Origin: Streptomyces bungoensis
GTDB taxonomy: Bacteria > Actinomycetota > Actinomycetes > Streptomycetales > Streptomycetaceae
DNA length: 64,000 bases
Direction: 5' to 3'
Assembly: GCF_001514215.1 (NCBI RefSeq)
Contig: NZ_KQ948873.1
Span: forward strand, 1-64,000
In this document: positions 1 to 8,639 of the stretch, piece by piece
Position numbering within the stretch: the stretch's first letter is position 1
Layout of the letters: each line of letters begins with the position of its first letter
Translations under genes and position numbers: made by a program
The notes under the pieces: model-generated
What the model was told of the DNA's origin: nothing
Database searches by the model: none
The model's input: only the letters and a program-made list of their open reading frames with translations

Positions 1-127
1 CCACGGCGACCCGGGCGGACGGGTCCTGGGCGAGCAGCGCGTCGAGCACGGTGTCGCTGATCTGGTCGGCGATCTTGTCGGGATGGCCCTCGGTGACCGA
101 CTCCGAGGTGAACAGCCGTTTCGTCAT
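1..127 (-). CDS. metK: S-adenosylmethionine synthetase, N-terminal part (cut by window edge)
   Basis: The first 42 residues can be read on the minus strand from an ATG at 127. They begin MTKRLFTSESVTEGHPDK and continue through IADQISD, the conserved MetK N-terminus with the ATP/methionine-binding GHPDK motif at residues 14-18. The enzyme makes SAM from ATP and methionine in the cytoplasm. The rest lies off the left edge, so it cannot be told whether this is the sole chromosomal copy or an extra cluster copy. It points away from the cluster and may mark its left boundary, or supply SAM to the methyltransferases of the cluster. Recognition of the family is very secure; the role in the cluster is inference. 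Confidence 0.93.
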   Translation of the reverse strand, partial: MTKRLFTSESVTEGHPDKIADQISDTVLDALLAQDPSARVAV

Positions 128-216
128 GCCCGCATCAGACCGGTGAGCGGTACCGGCCGGCAACCGGACCTGCCCGAGTCACCGGCGGACCGCGGACGAG
201 GAGACGCTTCGGCATG

Positions 217-1476
217 TCAGGCCGCGGCCGGGACCTTCTCATCGGACTCACGGGAGTCACGCACCGCGACGATCGACCGGTACAGCAGCATCGCGGCGCA
301 GCCGGCCGTCCCGTACAGCAGGCTCATGCCGAGGGCGGGGACGAACGCGCCGAGGGTGACACACAGGGCGGCGACGAGGAGCCCGATCCGGGCGTTGAGC
401 GCGTAGGCCGCCATGTACTTGGTGCGGGCCTCGGGGTCGATGAGGTCGGCCAGGAGCGCCTGGCGCACCGGGACGCTGGCGATCTCCCCGAACGTGAGAA
501 GGACAGCCGCGGCGATGAGCACCCAGCCGGCGTCGCTGACGGCCCACACCATGTAGCCGGCGGTGAAGAGGGCGATGCCGCCGTAGAGCCGGATACGTTC
601 GGGGACCCGTGCCAGCATCGTCTTGGCGAACAGGACGAGGGCGACGACCAAGGCGGCGTTGACGGCCCGCAGGATGCCGAGGACGGCGACGCCGTCGATG
701 TCCAGACGCCGGCCGGCGATCGCGAGGAGGGTCTGGCGGGGGAACTCGCGGGAGAGACGTACGGCGATGTAGTAGCCGATCTGCATCTCGACGGCGGCGA
801 TCAGGGCGGCCGCGGCCAGCTGGCGCAGGAAGATCCGGTCGCGGGCCACGGCGAGGTAGCCGCGCAGCATGGCGGCCGGTCCCGCCGCCGCCCGGCCGGT
901 CCGCGGGGCGGTCTCGCTGATCCACCGCCACATCACCGACGTGGTCAGCAGGCACAGCGCGGCGGCACCGGTCAGCAGTTGCAGGAAGTGGCCGTCGTAG
1001 AGGAAGCCGCCGAGCAGGGCGCCCACGGTGAACGCCAGGTTGATCGACCAGTAGTTGATCGTGTAGACGAGCTGGCGGTTGTCGGGGGTGGAGACGTCGA
1101 CCATCATCGCGTCGGCCGCCGGAGTGGCCAGTTGCGAGCAGCACGTGTTGAGCAGGAACAGGCCGAACGTGGCGGAACCGGAGCTCCACCAGGGCGAGTT
1201 GGCGAGGGCGAGCAGGCCGAAGGTGAGGGTGGCGCCGAGTTCGCCGGCCACCATCACGGGGCGCCGGCCGTGGACGTCGGCGAGGTGGCCGCCCAGGAAG
1301 TTCGCCGCGATGCCCGCCCCCGCCACGCAGACGGTGAGGACGCCGGCGACGGCGGGGCCGTAGAGGTCCGCCAGGTGGATGACGAGCAGCGGCATCAGCA
1401 TGACCGACAGCAGTCGCTGGACGAAGCCGACCGCCATCCGCAGCCGGATGTTCGGGTGCAGGGAGCCGAGGGTCAT
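217..1476 (-). CDS. MFS transporter (12-TM type)
   Basis: A 419-aa hydrophobic protein with repeated membrane segments and a typical MFS loop signature near residue 65, GGHLADVHGRRP. It reads as a drug-efflux-type major facilitator. The start at 1476 is chosen because this ATG overlaps the TGA stop of the upstream tautomerase gene (ATGA at 1473-1476), implying translational coupling; longer in-frame starts would run across that gene. It may export a product or intermediate of the left-hand gene set. Substrate cannot be read from the sequence. Confidence 0.85.
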   Translation of the reverse strand: MTLGSLHPNIRLRMAVGFVQRLLSVMLMPLLVIHLADLYGPAVAGVLTVCVAGAGIAANFLGGHLADVHGRRPVMVAGELGATLTFGLLALANSPWWSSGSATFGLFLLNTCCSQLATPAADAMMVDVSTPDNRQLVYTINYWSINLAFTVGALLGGFLYDGHFLQLLTGAAALCLLTTSVMWRWISETAPRTGRAAAGPAAMLRGYLAVARDRIFLRQLAAAALIAAVEMQIGYYIAVRLSREFPRQTLLAIAGRRLDIDGVAVLGILRAVNAALVVALVLFAKTMLARVPERIRLYGGIALFTAGYMVWAVSDAGWVLIAAAVLLTFGEIASVPVRQALLADLIDPEARTKYMAAYALNARIGLLVAALCVTLGAFVPALGMSLLYGTAGCAAMLLYRSIVAVRDSRESDEKVPAAA

Positions 1477-1679
1477 CGCCGGCCTCCCCGCGGCCGCAGT
1501 TCGTCGGCGAGGTGACCGCCCTTGCCCCAGTGGTCGGGGGCCACGTCCCGCACGATGACGGTGACGGCGTCGTCCGGGCAGCCGGACACGCGCGTGACGA
1601 CGTCGGTGATGCCCGCCACCAACTCCCTTCGCGCTTGCCGGTTGTTGCCCTGCCACCAGTTGACGGTGATCACTGGCAT
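1473..1679 (-). CDS. 4-oxalocrotonate tautomerase-like small protein
   Basis: A 68-aa protein starting MPVITVNWWQG, with Pro directly after the initiator Met as in the tautomerase superfamily, where the N-terminal Pro is the catalytic base. The C-terminal part (VIVRDVAPDHWGKGG) also fits the 4-OT fold. By alignment from memory, the two arginines used by 4-oxalocrotonate tautomerase (Arg11, Arg39) are not conserved here (Asn and Thr), so substrate and reaction probably differ. It is cotranscribed with the MFS gene (ATGA overlap) and diverges from the dioxygenase operon. Confidence 0.8.
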   Translation of the reverse strand: MPVITVNWWQGNNRQARRELVAGITDVVTRVSGCPDDAVTVIVRDVAPDHWGKGGHLADELRPRGGRR

Positions 1680-1986
1680 GTCAGCAGTCCTTTGCTCCGG
1701 AGGACGATTGAAGGGCGCGGCGGCTAGAGAATCGCCGCGCCGGCCCGGCGCTGACAAGCCAAGGCCGCGGACGCAATGCGACTTGAACAAGTCGGCGTAT
1801 CCCCTGGAATTCTCGGGCCTTCCGGAGTGCGAGTTGGTGAAGTCGTCGTTCGTTTTCGGCGTCGGTTGCCGCCGGATTGAGCCACGTGTTGTGATTCGAA
1901 CACCGGGAGGGACATGGGGCGCCGCGTCCCTGCTCCCCCGGCCGGCACGGCCGCGCGAGTCCCTGACATATTCGGAGGGAATGCTG
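1680..1986. promoter_or_regulatory. Divergent intergenic region between tautomerase and dioxygenase
   Basis: About 300 bp without a supported gene between two divergent starts. Its middle (roughly 1790-1900) is more AT-rich than the flanks, which fits promoters in both directions. A plus-strand frame stays open across it, but there is no ribosome-binding site supporting an upstream start. The GCA-N6-RAGATGC motif seen elsewhere in the window is not present. Confidence 0.5.
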
Positions 1987-2847
1987 GTGTCCCTGTTCGA
2001 CATACGCCGGATCGGCGGAAAGATCGGCGCGGAGGTCACAGGCGTCGACCTGTCCACCGAGCTGTCGGATTCCGTTTTCCGCCAGATCCACGAGGCATTC
2101 CTGCGGTACAAGGTCCTCTTCTTCCGGGACCAGGACATCTCCGACGAGCACCAGCTGGCCTTCGCCGGCCGTTTCGGGCCGCTCACCCAGCCGCACCCGA
2201 TGATGCGCACCGTCGAGGGCACCCCGCAGGTGATTCCCGTCGACGGTGAGGACCAGCGGGCCGACCACTGGCACACCGACATCAGCTTCACCACCGCGCC
2301 GTCGCTGGGTACGACCCTGCGCAGCGTGGTGCTGCCCCCGTACGGCGGGGACACGCTGGTCGCGAACGCGGCCGCCGGGTACCGGGACTTGCCGGCCGAA
2401 CTGCGCGCGGTGGCCGATCGGCTCTGGGCGGTGCACACGAACCACGCCGAGCAGCCGAGGCTGGGCACGGAGCGCGGTGAGAAGGTCCGCGCGGCGTTCC
2501 TGGCCCGCCGGTTCGAGACCGCACACCCGGTGGTGCGGGTGCACCCGGAGTCCGGTGAGCCGAGCCTGTTCCTCGGCGGTTTCGCCCAGTGGCTGCTCGG
2601 TGTGACACCCCGTGAGTCCCGGCCGATCCTCGACGTGCTTCAGGGATATGTGCGACGGCCGGAGAACACGGCGCGCTGGCGCTGGCGCCCCGGCGACGTA
2701 CTGATCTTCGACAACCGCAGCACGCAGCACTTCGCGGTCAACGACTACGGGGGCCACCAGCGAGTGCTGCACCGGGTGTCCATCAACGGCGACGTGCCCT
2801 ACGGCCTCGACGGCAAGCAGAGCTACGCACTGAAAGAAGGGGAATGA
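1987..2847 (+). CDS. TauD/TfdA-family Fe(II)/alpha-ketoglutarate dioxygenase
   Basis: A 286-aa non-heme iron oxygenase. The metal triad is visible: His96 and Asp98 in DHWHTD, and distal His248 in NRSTQHF, with Arg263 (HRVSING) for the 2-oxoglutarate carboxylate. The N-terminal IGAEVTGVDLS is the family opening. The GTG at 1987 is preferred over the ATG at 1981 because GGAGG (1974-1978) lies only 2 bases before the ATG but 8 before the GTG. It is the first gene of a coupled operon and overlaps the next gene by ATGA. Likely hydroxylates or desaturates a small amino- or keto-acid; substrate unknown. Confidence 0.9.
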   Translation: MSLFDIRRIGGKIGAEVTGVDLSTELSDSVFRQIHEAFLRYKVLFFRDQDISDEHQLAFAGRFGPLTQPHPMMRTVEGTPQVIPVDGEDQRADHWHTDISFTTAPSLGTTLRSVVLPPYGGDTLVANAAAGYRDLPAELRAVADRLWAVHTNHAEQPRLGTERGEKVRAAFLARRFETAHPVVRVHPESGEPSLFLGGFAQWLLGVTPRESRPILDVLQGYVRRPENTARWRWRPGDVLIFDNRSTQHFAVNDYGGHQRVLHRVSINGDVPYGLDGKQSYALKEGE

Positions 2848-3641
2848 CCATGACGTCCGTCTCCCACCCGGATCCGGGGTTCGCGGCACGGTTGCGCCGC
2901 CGGGAGCCCCTGGTGGGCTACTGGATCTCCCTCGACAGCCCGGTCGCGACGGAGCGGATCGCCGGGCTCGGCTACGACTACATCGGTGTTGACGGCCAGC
3001 ACGGGGTGACGCACCAGCCCGGATGGCAGGCGGCGATGCTGGCCGTGGATGCCCGGGGCCGTTCCGCCGGGCTGATCCGGGTGCCGTCGGCGGACCCGGT
3101 GGCCATCGGTGTCGCGCTCGACAGCGGGGCGCGGGGCGTCATCGTCCCGATGGTCGAGAACGCCGAGCAGGCGCGCACCTCGGTGCGAGCCTGCCGGCAC
3201 CATCCGGCGGGGACCCGCAGTCTGGGCGGTCCGGTCCGTGCGGAGCTGCGGCTGGGGTCCGTGCCGGCGGAGATCGACGACCGTGTCGCATGCATCGTGA
3301 TGATCGAGACCGCGACCGCGCTGGACGATCTGGACGCCATCTGCGCCACGGAGGGTCTCGACGCGGTGTACGTGGGGCCCGCCGATCTGTCGGCCGCGCT
3401 CGGCGCACGCTGGTTCGGCGACCCGGCTGCCGCCGACACGCTGGAGGCCGCGCTGCGGCGGATCACGGAGACCGCCCGGCGGCACGGCATCGCGTGCGGC
3501 ATCCATGTACCGGACGGTGAGAGCGCCGCGAAACGACTGGCCGAGGGTTTCACGTTCGCCACGGTCTCCAGCGACATCACCCATCTGCAGCAGGCAGCCA
3601 CCGCGCACCTGCGCGCGGCGCGCGGCCTCGCCGACGCCTGA
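2844..3641 (+). CDS. HpcH/HpaI-type class II aldolase
   Basis: A 265-aa protein of the 4-hydroxy-2-oxo-heptanedioate aldolase/citrate lyase-beta family. Family motifs are GYDYIGVDGQHG near residue 44, the metal-binding Glu in MIETATALDDL near residue 153, and Asp in VGPADLS near residue 177. Such enzymes make or break C-C bonds between pyruvate (or another 2-keto acid) and an aldehyde, using a divalent metal. The start overlaps the dioxygenase stop (ATGA) with AGAAGGGG upstream. In this operon it could build the carbon skeleton of an unusual amino acid; that is inference. Confidence 0.88.
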   Translation: MTMTSVSHPDPGFAARLRRREPLVGYWISLDSPVATERIAGLGYDYIGVDGQHGVTHQPGWQAAMLAVDARGRSAGLIRVPSADPVAIGVALDSGARGVIVPMVENAEQARTSVRACRHHPAGTRSLGGPVRAELRLGSVPAEIDDRVACIVMIETATALDDLDAICATEGLDAVYVGPADLSAALGARWFGDPAAADTLEAALRRITETARRHGIACGIHVPDGESAAKRLAEGFTFATVSSDITHLQQAATAHLRAARGLADA

Positions 3642-3664
3642 CACCGCTGGACCCGGGGGGGACC

Positions 3665-4606
3665 GTGACGACGGACATACGAAACACGGCGGCCGGCCCG
3701 GCCCGGTCCGTGGAGGAACTGGTCGGGCGCACACCCCTGCTGGAGGTTCCACTGCCGGGGCTGCCCGGCTCGGCGCGGCTGCTGGCGAAGCTGGAGATGG
3801 CCAATCCGCTGGCCAGTGTGAAGGACCGGGCGGCACTGTTCATGATGCGGGCCGCCGAGGAGGCCGGGCTGCTGCCGGCGAGCGGGGGCACCGTCGTGGA
3901 GTGCTCGTCCGGCAGTACCGGCATCTCGCTGGCCGCGCTGTGCGCACGCCGCGGTCACCGGTGCGTCATCGTGATGCCGGACAACGCCTCCGAGGAGCGC
4001 CGCCTGATCCTGCGGCGGCTGGGCGCCGACGTGCATCTCGTGCCGCATCAGGACGGGCTGCCGGCCGCCTGGGCCTACGCCGAGGAGCTGCAGCGCGGCA
4101 TGCCCGGCTCGTGGATGCCGCGCCAGGACCGCAACCCCGCCAACGTGCGGGCGCACTACGAGACCACGGGCCCGGAGATCTGGGAGGCCACCGGGGGCCG
4201 GATCGACGTGCTGGTGTGCGGGGTCGGCACCGGCGGAACGCTGACGGGCACCGCCCGCTATCTGAAGGAGCGCACGGCGCTGCACGTGGTCGCGGTGGAA
4301 CCGGCCCGCAGCGCCGTGCTGTCGGGGGGCGAGGCCGGTCCGCACGGCATCCCCGGCATCGGCGCCGGTTACGTCTCCCCCATCACCGACCTGACCCTGG
4401 TCGACGAGGTGGTGGCCGTCCCCGACGCGGCGGCCTCGGCAACCGCCGAGGAGGTGACGCGTGCGACCGGCCTGCCGGTCGGCATCTCCTCGGGGGCCGC
4501 CGCCTGGGCGAGCCGTGCCGTGGCAGTCCAGCCGGGCTGGGCGCGCGCCACGGTGGTCACCGTGTTCCCCGACAGCGGGGAGCGCTATCTGTCGACGGCC
4601 CGCTGA
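3665..4606 (+). CDS. PLP-dependent cysteine synthase-like beta-substituting enzyme
   Basis: A 313-aa fold-type II PLP enzyme starting at GTG 3665. The PLP lysine is K53 in ASVKDRAA, and the phosphate-binding loop GVGTGGTLTG is intact. The substrate carboxylate loop reads SSGSTG where CysK has TSGNTG, so a conserved Asn is Ser; this hints at a substrate other than plain O-acetylserine plus sulfide. Related biosynthetic enzymes (SbnA, DcsD) add nitrogen or oxygen nucleophiles to an activated serine. It is a second paralogue of the 31098-32060 gene. It sits 23 bp after the aldolase and 30 bp before the asparagine-synthetase-like gene, in one operon. Confidence 0.88.
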   Translation: MTTDIRNTAAGPARSVEELVGRTPLLEVPLPGLPGSARLLAKLEMANPLASVKDRAALFMMRAAEEAGLLPASGGTVVECSSGSTGISLAALCARRGHRCVIVMPDNASEERRLILRRLGADVHLVPHQDGLPAAWAYAEELQRGMPGSWMPRQDRNPANVRAHYETTGPEIWEATGGRIDVLVCGVGTGGTLTGTARYLKERTALHVVAVEPARSAVLSGGEAGPHGIPGIGAGYVSPITDLTLVDEVVAVPDAAASATAEEVTRATGLPVGISSGAAAWASRAVAVQPGWARATVVTVFPDSGERYLSTAR

Positions 4607-4636
4607 TCCGCCGTCCTCACGGAAAGACAGACACGC

Positions 4637-6484
4637 ATGTGCCGGATCTTCGGTTACTTCAACGCGGCGGTGACACCGCACGCGATGCGGACCGTCGCTG
4701 CCCTGCAGCGGCACGGCGGTCCGGACGCGACGGGTGTCGCGCGGGGGGCCGGTTGGGGCCTGGGCAACAACCGGCTGGCCGTCGTGGGCCTGGACGGCGG
4801 ACAGCAGCCCTACGGGCGGGGCGGGCCGGTGCAGGTGGTGTTCAACGGGGAGATCTACAACCACGAGGAGCTGCGCCGCCGCCTGGAGGCGCTCGGCCAC
4901 GTGGTCCCCGACCGCTGCGACGGATCGGTGCTGCCCGCGCTGTACCTGGAGTACGGCGACGACTTCACCGAACACCTCGACGGGATGTACGCGCTGGCGC
5001 TGCTGGACACGCGCGGCGCGGTGCCGCGGCTGCTGCTGGCCACCGACCACATCGGGATGAAGCCGCTGTACTGCCGGTGGCACGCGGCGGACCGGTCGCT
5101 GCACTTCTCCTCGGAGCTGCCCGCGCTGCTGGGGTTCGGCGCGGCGGGCGGCCGGGTGCGGGAGTCGGCGCTCGACGCCTTCCTCGCGACCCGTACGCCG
5201 TTCGGCACGCGGACGATGTACGAGGACGTGGAGGTGCTGGAGCCCGGCACCACCTGGGTGTGCGAACTGGGCGGCCTTCCTCGGGTGCGACGGCGCGAGC
5301 CGCAGGTGCCCGTGGTGCAGGAGGGACCTGCCGGTGACGGGTTCACGGTGGCCCGGCAGGTGCGGCGCACCCTGCGTCACGAGGTGGGCCGGCTGCTCGA
5401 GGCGGACGTGCCCGTCGCCGTGATCACCTCCGGCGGCCTGGACTCCTCTCTGGTCACGGCGCTGGCGGCCGAGTACGGCCTGCAGCACACGTTCACACTC
5501 GCCTACCGGGGCAGTTGGCCCTGCGACGAACGGCACTTCGCCCGCGAGGTGAGCGACCGGGCCCGTACGGTCCACCACGAGGTGGAGATCGACCCGGCCG
5601 GTTTTCCCGCGCTGCTGGAGGAGACCGTCTGGCACCTGGGCCAGCCCAACGCCGACCCGATCGCGCTGAGCACGTACGCGCTGTTCCGGGCGATCCGGGA
5701 GGCCGGGTTCACCGTGGCGCTCACCGGTGACGGCGCCGACGAGGTGTTCGGCGGGTACGAGCGGATGCGGCGGGCGGCGGAGCGGGCGGCGGCGGGCGCC
5801 GCCTGGGCGCCCGGCTACCTCGACGCGTTGTCCGCGGTTCCGGCCGCACTGAGGGCCCGCCTGTACACCGACGCATACCGGGCCCATGTCGCCACCGACC
5901 CTGCGCTGCCCGCGGCGGCTTCGGAGGACCTGCTGCACGGCCCCGGCACCGTCCTGGACCGGATCACCCGGTTCGAGCTGGAGCAGCGGCTGCCCGCCTA
6001 CCATCTGCGCCGGGTCGACCATCTCAGCATGGCCTCCGCGGTGGAGGCGCGGCTGCCGTTCTGCCAGCGGTCGGTCCTGTCCCTCGGCCGGCCGCTTCCC
6101 GACCACCGGCGTATCCAGGGCGGGCAGGTCAAGCGGACCCTGTACGCGGCGGCGGCCGGTCTGCTGCCCGATGGGGTGCTGTCCCGGCCGAAGCAGCCGT
6201 TCACGCTGCCGGTGACGGCGATGCTGCGGCCGGGCACCGCGCTGTGGGAGTACGCGCGGGACCTGCTCGCGCCGGGCCGGACGGCCGCGGCGGGGCGGCT
6301 GGACGGCCGGGCCGTCGACGCCCTGTTCGCCGCGCAGGCCGAACGCCCCGACGACACGGCCTCGCTCGCACTGTGGGCGCTGCTGGTGCACGAGGTGTGG
6401 GACGACCAGTTCCGGCGCTCCCCGCGCGGCTCCGGCGCGGCCGGAACGGTGCCGGGTACGGCACCGCTGGCGGTGGCGGCGTGA
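4637..6484 (+). CDS. Asparagine synthetase (glutamine-hydrolysing)-like amidotransferase
   Basis: A 615-aa protein with a class II glutaminase domain (Cys2 nucleophile in MCRIFGY) and a C-terminal ATP-pyrophosphatase domain carrying SGGLDSSL near residue 265. The fold adenylates a carboxylate and transfers ammonia from glutamine. Length and motifs match AsnB, but in natural-product clusters the family also makes beta-lactams and other amides. Sitting between a beta-substituting PLP enzyme and a PrpF-like isomerase, it probably amidates or cyclises a pathway acid rather than serving general asparagine supply. The next gene starts inside its stop (GTGA). Confidence 0.9.
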   Translation: MCRIFGYFNAAVTPHAMRTVAALQRHGGPDATGVARGAGWGLGNNRLAVVGLDGGQQPYGRGGPVQVVFNGEIYNHEELRRRLEALGHVVPDRCDGSVLPALYLEYGDDFTEHLDGMYALALLDTRGAVPRLLLATDHIGMKPLYCRWHAADRSLHFSSELPALLGFGAAGGRVRESALDAFLATRTPFGTRTMYEDVEVLEPGTTWVCELGGLPRVRRREPQVPVVQEGPAGDGFTVARQVRRTLRHEVGRLLEADVPVAVITSGGLDSSLVTALAAEYGLQHTFTLAYRGSWPCDERHFAREVSDRARTVHHEVEIDPAGFPALLEETVWHLGQPNADPIALSTYALFRAIREAGFTVALTGDGADEVFGGYERMRRAAERAAAGAAWAPGYLDALSAVPAALRARLYTDAYRAHVATDPALPAAASEDLLHGPGTVLDRITRFELEQRLPAYHLRRVDHLSMASAVEARLPFCQRSVLSLGRPLPDHRRIQGGQVKRTLYAAAAGLLPDGVLSRPKQPFTLPVTAMLRPGTALWEYARDLLAPGRTAAAGRLDGRAVDALFAAQAERPDDTASLALWALLVHEVWDDQFRRSPRGSGAAGTVPGTAPLAVAA

Positions 6485-7542
6485 TCGGGCATCTGGCCTA
6501 CGCGGCGGACGCTCCTTGCCCCACCTTCGTCCTGGACGCGGGGCGGCTGCCGCGCGAGGACGAGCCTCTGCTGGCTCGTCTTGCGCAGGCCCGCGAGTAT
6601 CTGGCGTCGGCGGGCGGCGCGCACGTGCTGAAGATCGCCCTCATCGAACCGTCCGCGCACCCGATGTTCGACCTGGACTACCGCTTCGTGCAGGCGCTGC
6701 CCAGCGGCCCGGACCGGTTCGACCTGCGCGGTTCGTGCGGGCACTCGGTGCTGGCCGCGGTGCTGGCCGCGTCCCGTTCGGGGATGCTGCCGCGGCTGGT
6801 GCCCGGCGCCCGGGTCCGGGTCCGGGTGCGCAACAACGGCGACAGCGTGGTGTGCGAGGCCGGACAGGTCGAGCGGGACAGTGCCGGGTTCACGGTCACC
6901 TTCGTCCAGCCGTCGCCGGTGCCCTTCGCGGATCTGCTGCCGGCCGGCCGGCCGCGCACCGTGCTGGCGACCGGCGGGGAGTGCGTGGAGGTGTCGCTCG
7001 TCGCCAGCGCCAACACCTATGCGTTCGTCGACGCCCGCACGCTCGGTGTGCCGGACCAGGCGGCTCTGTTCCACGCCGGTGGGGAGTTGCTGGAGCGGCT
7101 GGAGTCGATCCGGGGCGCGGCGGCCGACCTGCTCGGCTGGCCGCGTGGCGGAGCCTTCCCCAAGATCGCGGCGGTGCTGCCGGGCGTGGACGGCGGCATC
7201 GCGGCCCGGGCCGTGACGGTCCCTGGCTGGCATCCGTCGATCGCGCTGACCGGGGCCGTCTGTCTGGGGTCGGCGGTGCGGATCCCCGGCACGGTGCCGT
7301 GGCGGATCGCCCGCGAGCACGGTACGGCCGACGGCCTGGTGGACATCACGACCGCGGGCGGACGCACGGCGGTTTCGGCGGTCACCACAGCTGCCGGGGC
7401 GCCCGGCGACGAGGGCGCCCTGCTGTGGGCGACCGTCGCGCACAAACACGTCACCTTCCAGGGCTCGTTCGCCCTGCCACCCCTGGGTCATCTGCAGTTC
7501 GAGGAGGTCGCCCAATGCCTGGCGCTGTCCGGGGCGGCGTGA
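6481..7542 (+). CDS. PrpF-like isomerase (DAP-epimerase fold)
   Basis: A 353-aa protein starting at GTG 6481, overlapping the previous stop. It resembles the PrpF/AcnD-accessory family: an N-terminal VLDAGRLP region, a catalytic-type Cys at residue 86 in RGSCGHSV (NCGN-like motif), and a second half with GGAFPKIAAVLP. PrpF proteins move a double bond in aconitate-type acids. The usual N-terminal GGTSKG signature is replaced (APCPTF), so the isomerised substrate may be unusual. The following gene starts in its stop codon, so expression is coupled. Confidence 0.72.
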   Translation: MIGHLAYAADAPCPTFVLDAGRLPREDEPLLARLAQAREYLASAGGAHVLKIALIEPSAHPMFDLDYRFVQALPSGPDRFDLRGSCGHSVLAAVLAASRSGMLPRLVPGARVRVRVRNNGDSVVCEAGQVERDSAGFTVTFVQPSPVPFADLLPAGRPRTVLATGGECVEVSLVASANTYAFVDARTLGVPDQAALFHAGGELLERLESIRGAAADLLGWPRGGAFPKIAAVLPGVDGGIAARAVTVPGWHPSIALTGAVCLGSAVRIPGTVPWRIAREHGTADGLVDITTAGGRTAVSAVTTAAGAPGDEGALLWATVAHKHVTFQGSFALPPLGHLQFEEVAQCLALSGAA

Positions 7543-8639
7543 GACCGCCGCTGAGTGCCGAGCTGCGTGCCCGGCTGTCGAAGTCCGCCGCGCGCGGCGG
7601 TCCGGCCGGTGCGCCGGACCGCGAGACGCTGGAGGCGCTGCGTGCCGGCGGGCTACTGGGCACGGCCGTCGCGGTGCGGTTCGGTGGCACGGGCGGGGAC
7701 GCCGCCGCCGTCAACGACGTCGTGGAGGAGATCGCCGCCGTCAACCCGTCGCTGGCCATCATCGCGTTCCAGCACTTCGCCGTGTCCGCCCGGATCGCCG
7801 AGTGGGGCACGCTGGAGCAGCAGCGGCGATGGCTGCCGCGGCTGGCCGACGGCACCTGGCTGGCCGCCTCGGCGTGGAGCGAGACGGGCGCCGGGGCCGC
7901 GAAGCGGAACCTGGCCAGCCGCGGTGAGCGGCTCGCGGACGGCCGCTGGCGTCTGGAGGGCGCGAAGACGTTCACGACCGGCGCCGGCGTCGCCGACCTG
8001 TACCTGGTCCTGACGCAGACCGGCCGGCCGTCCGCCGCCACGCAGGGGTACGGCTCGGACGGTCAGACGTTCTTCCTGGTCGAGGCCGGCACCCCCGGGC
8101 TGGTCCCGGATCTCGGCCTGGACCTGGCCGGGATGAGGGACTCGGCGACCGGGCTGCTCGCCCTGGACGGATGCGTCGTGCCGGATGCCGACAGGCTCGG
8201 TCCGGTCGGCGGGGCCGCGTCGGTCATCGCGGGTGTGCGCGAGTCGGGGGCGAGCCTGGGTGCGGTGTCCGTCGGTATCGCGCGGGCCGCGCTGGAGCTG
8301 GCGGTCCGCCATGCGGAAGGCCACGGGCTGCTGGAGCTGCCGACGGTGCGTCACCGGTTGGTGGATCTGGCGACCCGGTTGGAGGCGGCGCGCGCCGTGG
8401 TGGCCCGGGCCGGTGCCCGGACCTCGGTGGATCCCGGAGTGACCACGCTGCACAGCAAGCTGTACGCGTCCGCGGCCGCCGAGGACATCTGCCTCGACGT
8501 GGCCCGGATGCTGGGCTCGGCCGGATACCGGGAGGGTTCGGCGATCGGCAGGCTGCTCGCCGACGCGCGCGGTGTCGCCTTCATGGGGCCGACGAACGAC
8601 CTGTGCCGTGACCTGGTGGCGGCGGCGTGGACCGGCTGA
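7539..8639 (+). CDS. Acyl-CoA dehydrogenase-family flavoprotein
   Basis: A 366-aa protein with the three-domain acyl-CoA dehydrogenase layout, including the central WLAASAWSETGAGA-type segment and a C-terminal helical domain. It starts at GTG 7539 within the stop of the PrpF-like gene. Near the C-terminus, where the family usually has YEGT with the catalytic Glu, this protein reads FMGPTND, so that base appears missing. It may use a differently placed base, as some family members do, or act as an oxygenase. In the operon it could desaturate or oxidise an amide or amino-acid intermediate, perhaps attached to a carrier. Confidence 0.85.
   Translation: MRPPLSAELRARLSKSAARGGPAGAPDRETLEALRAGGLLGTAVAVRFGGTGGDAAAVNDVVEEIAAVNPSLAIIAFQHFAVSARIAEWGTLEQQRRWLPRLADGTWLAASAWSETGAGAAKRNLASRGERLADGRWRLEGAKTFTTGAGVADLYLVLTQTGRPSAATQGYGSDGQTFFLVEAGTPGLVPDLGLDLAGMRDSATGLLALDGCVVPDADRLGPVGGAASVIAGVRESGASLGAVSVGIARAALELAVRHAEGHGLLELPTVRHRLVDLATRLEAARAVVARAGARTSVDPGVTTLHSKLYASAAAEDICLDVARMLGSAGYREGSAIGRLLADARGVAFMGPTNDLCRDLVAAAWTG

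Noticed and set aside
1522..1986. A 150-residue N-terminal extension of the dioxygenase
   Set aside because: It has no family similarity and crosses the divergent promoter region; a good ribosome-binding site lies just before 1987.
6516..8639. A 707-aa frame running through the PrpF-like gene into the acyl-CoA-dehydrogenase-like gene
   Set aside because: Its first 340 residues are an out-of-frame shadow of the PrpF-like gene; the real start is GTG 7539 in the GTGA overlap.
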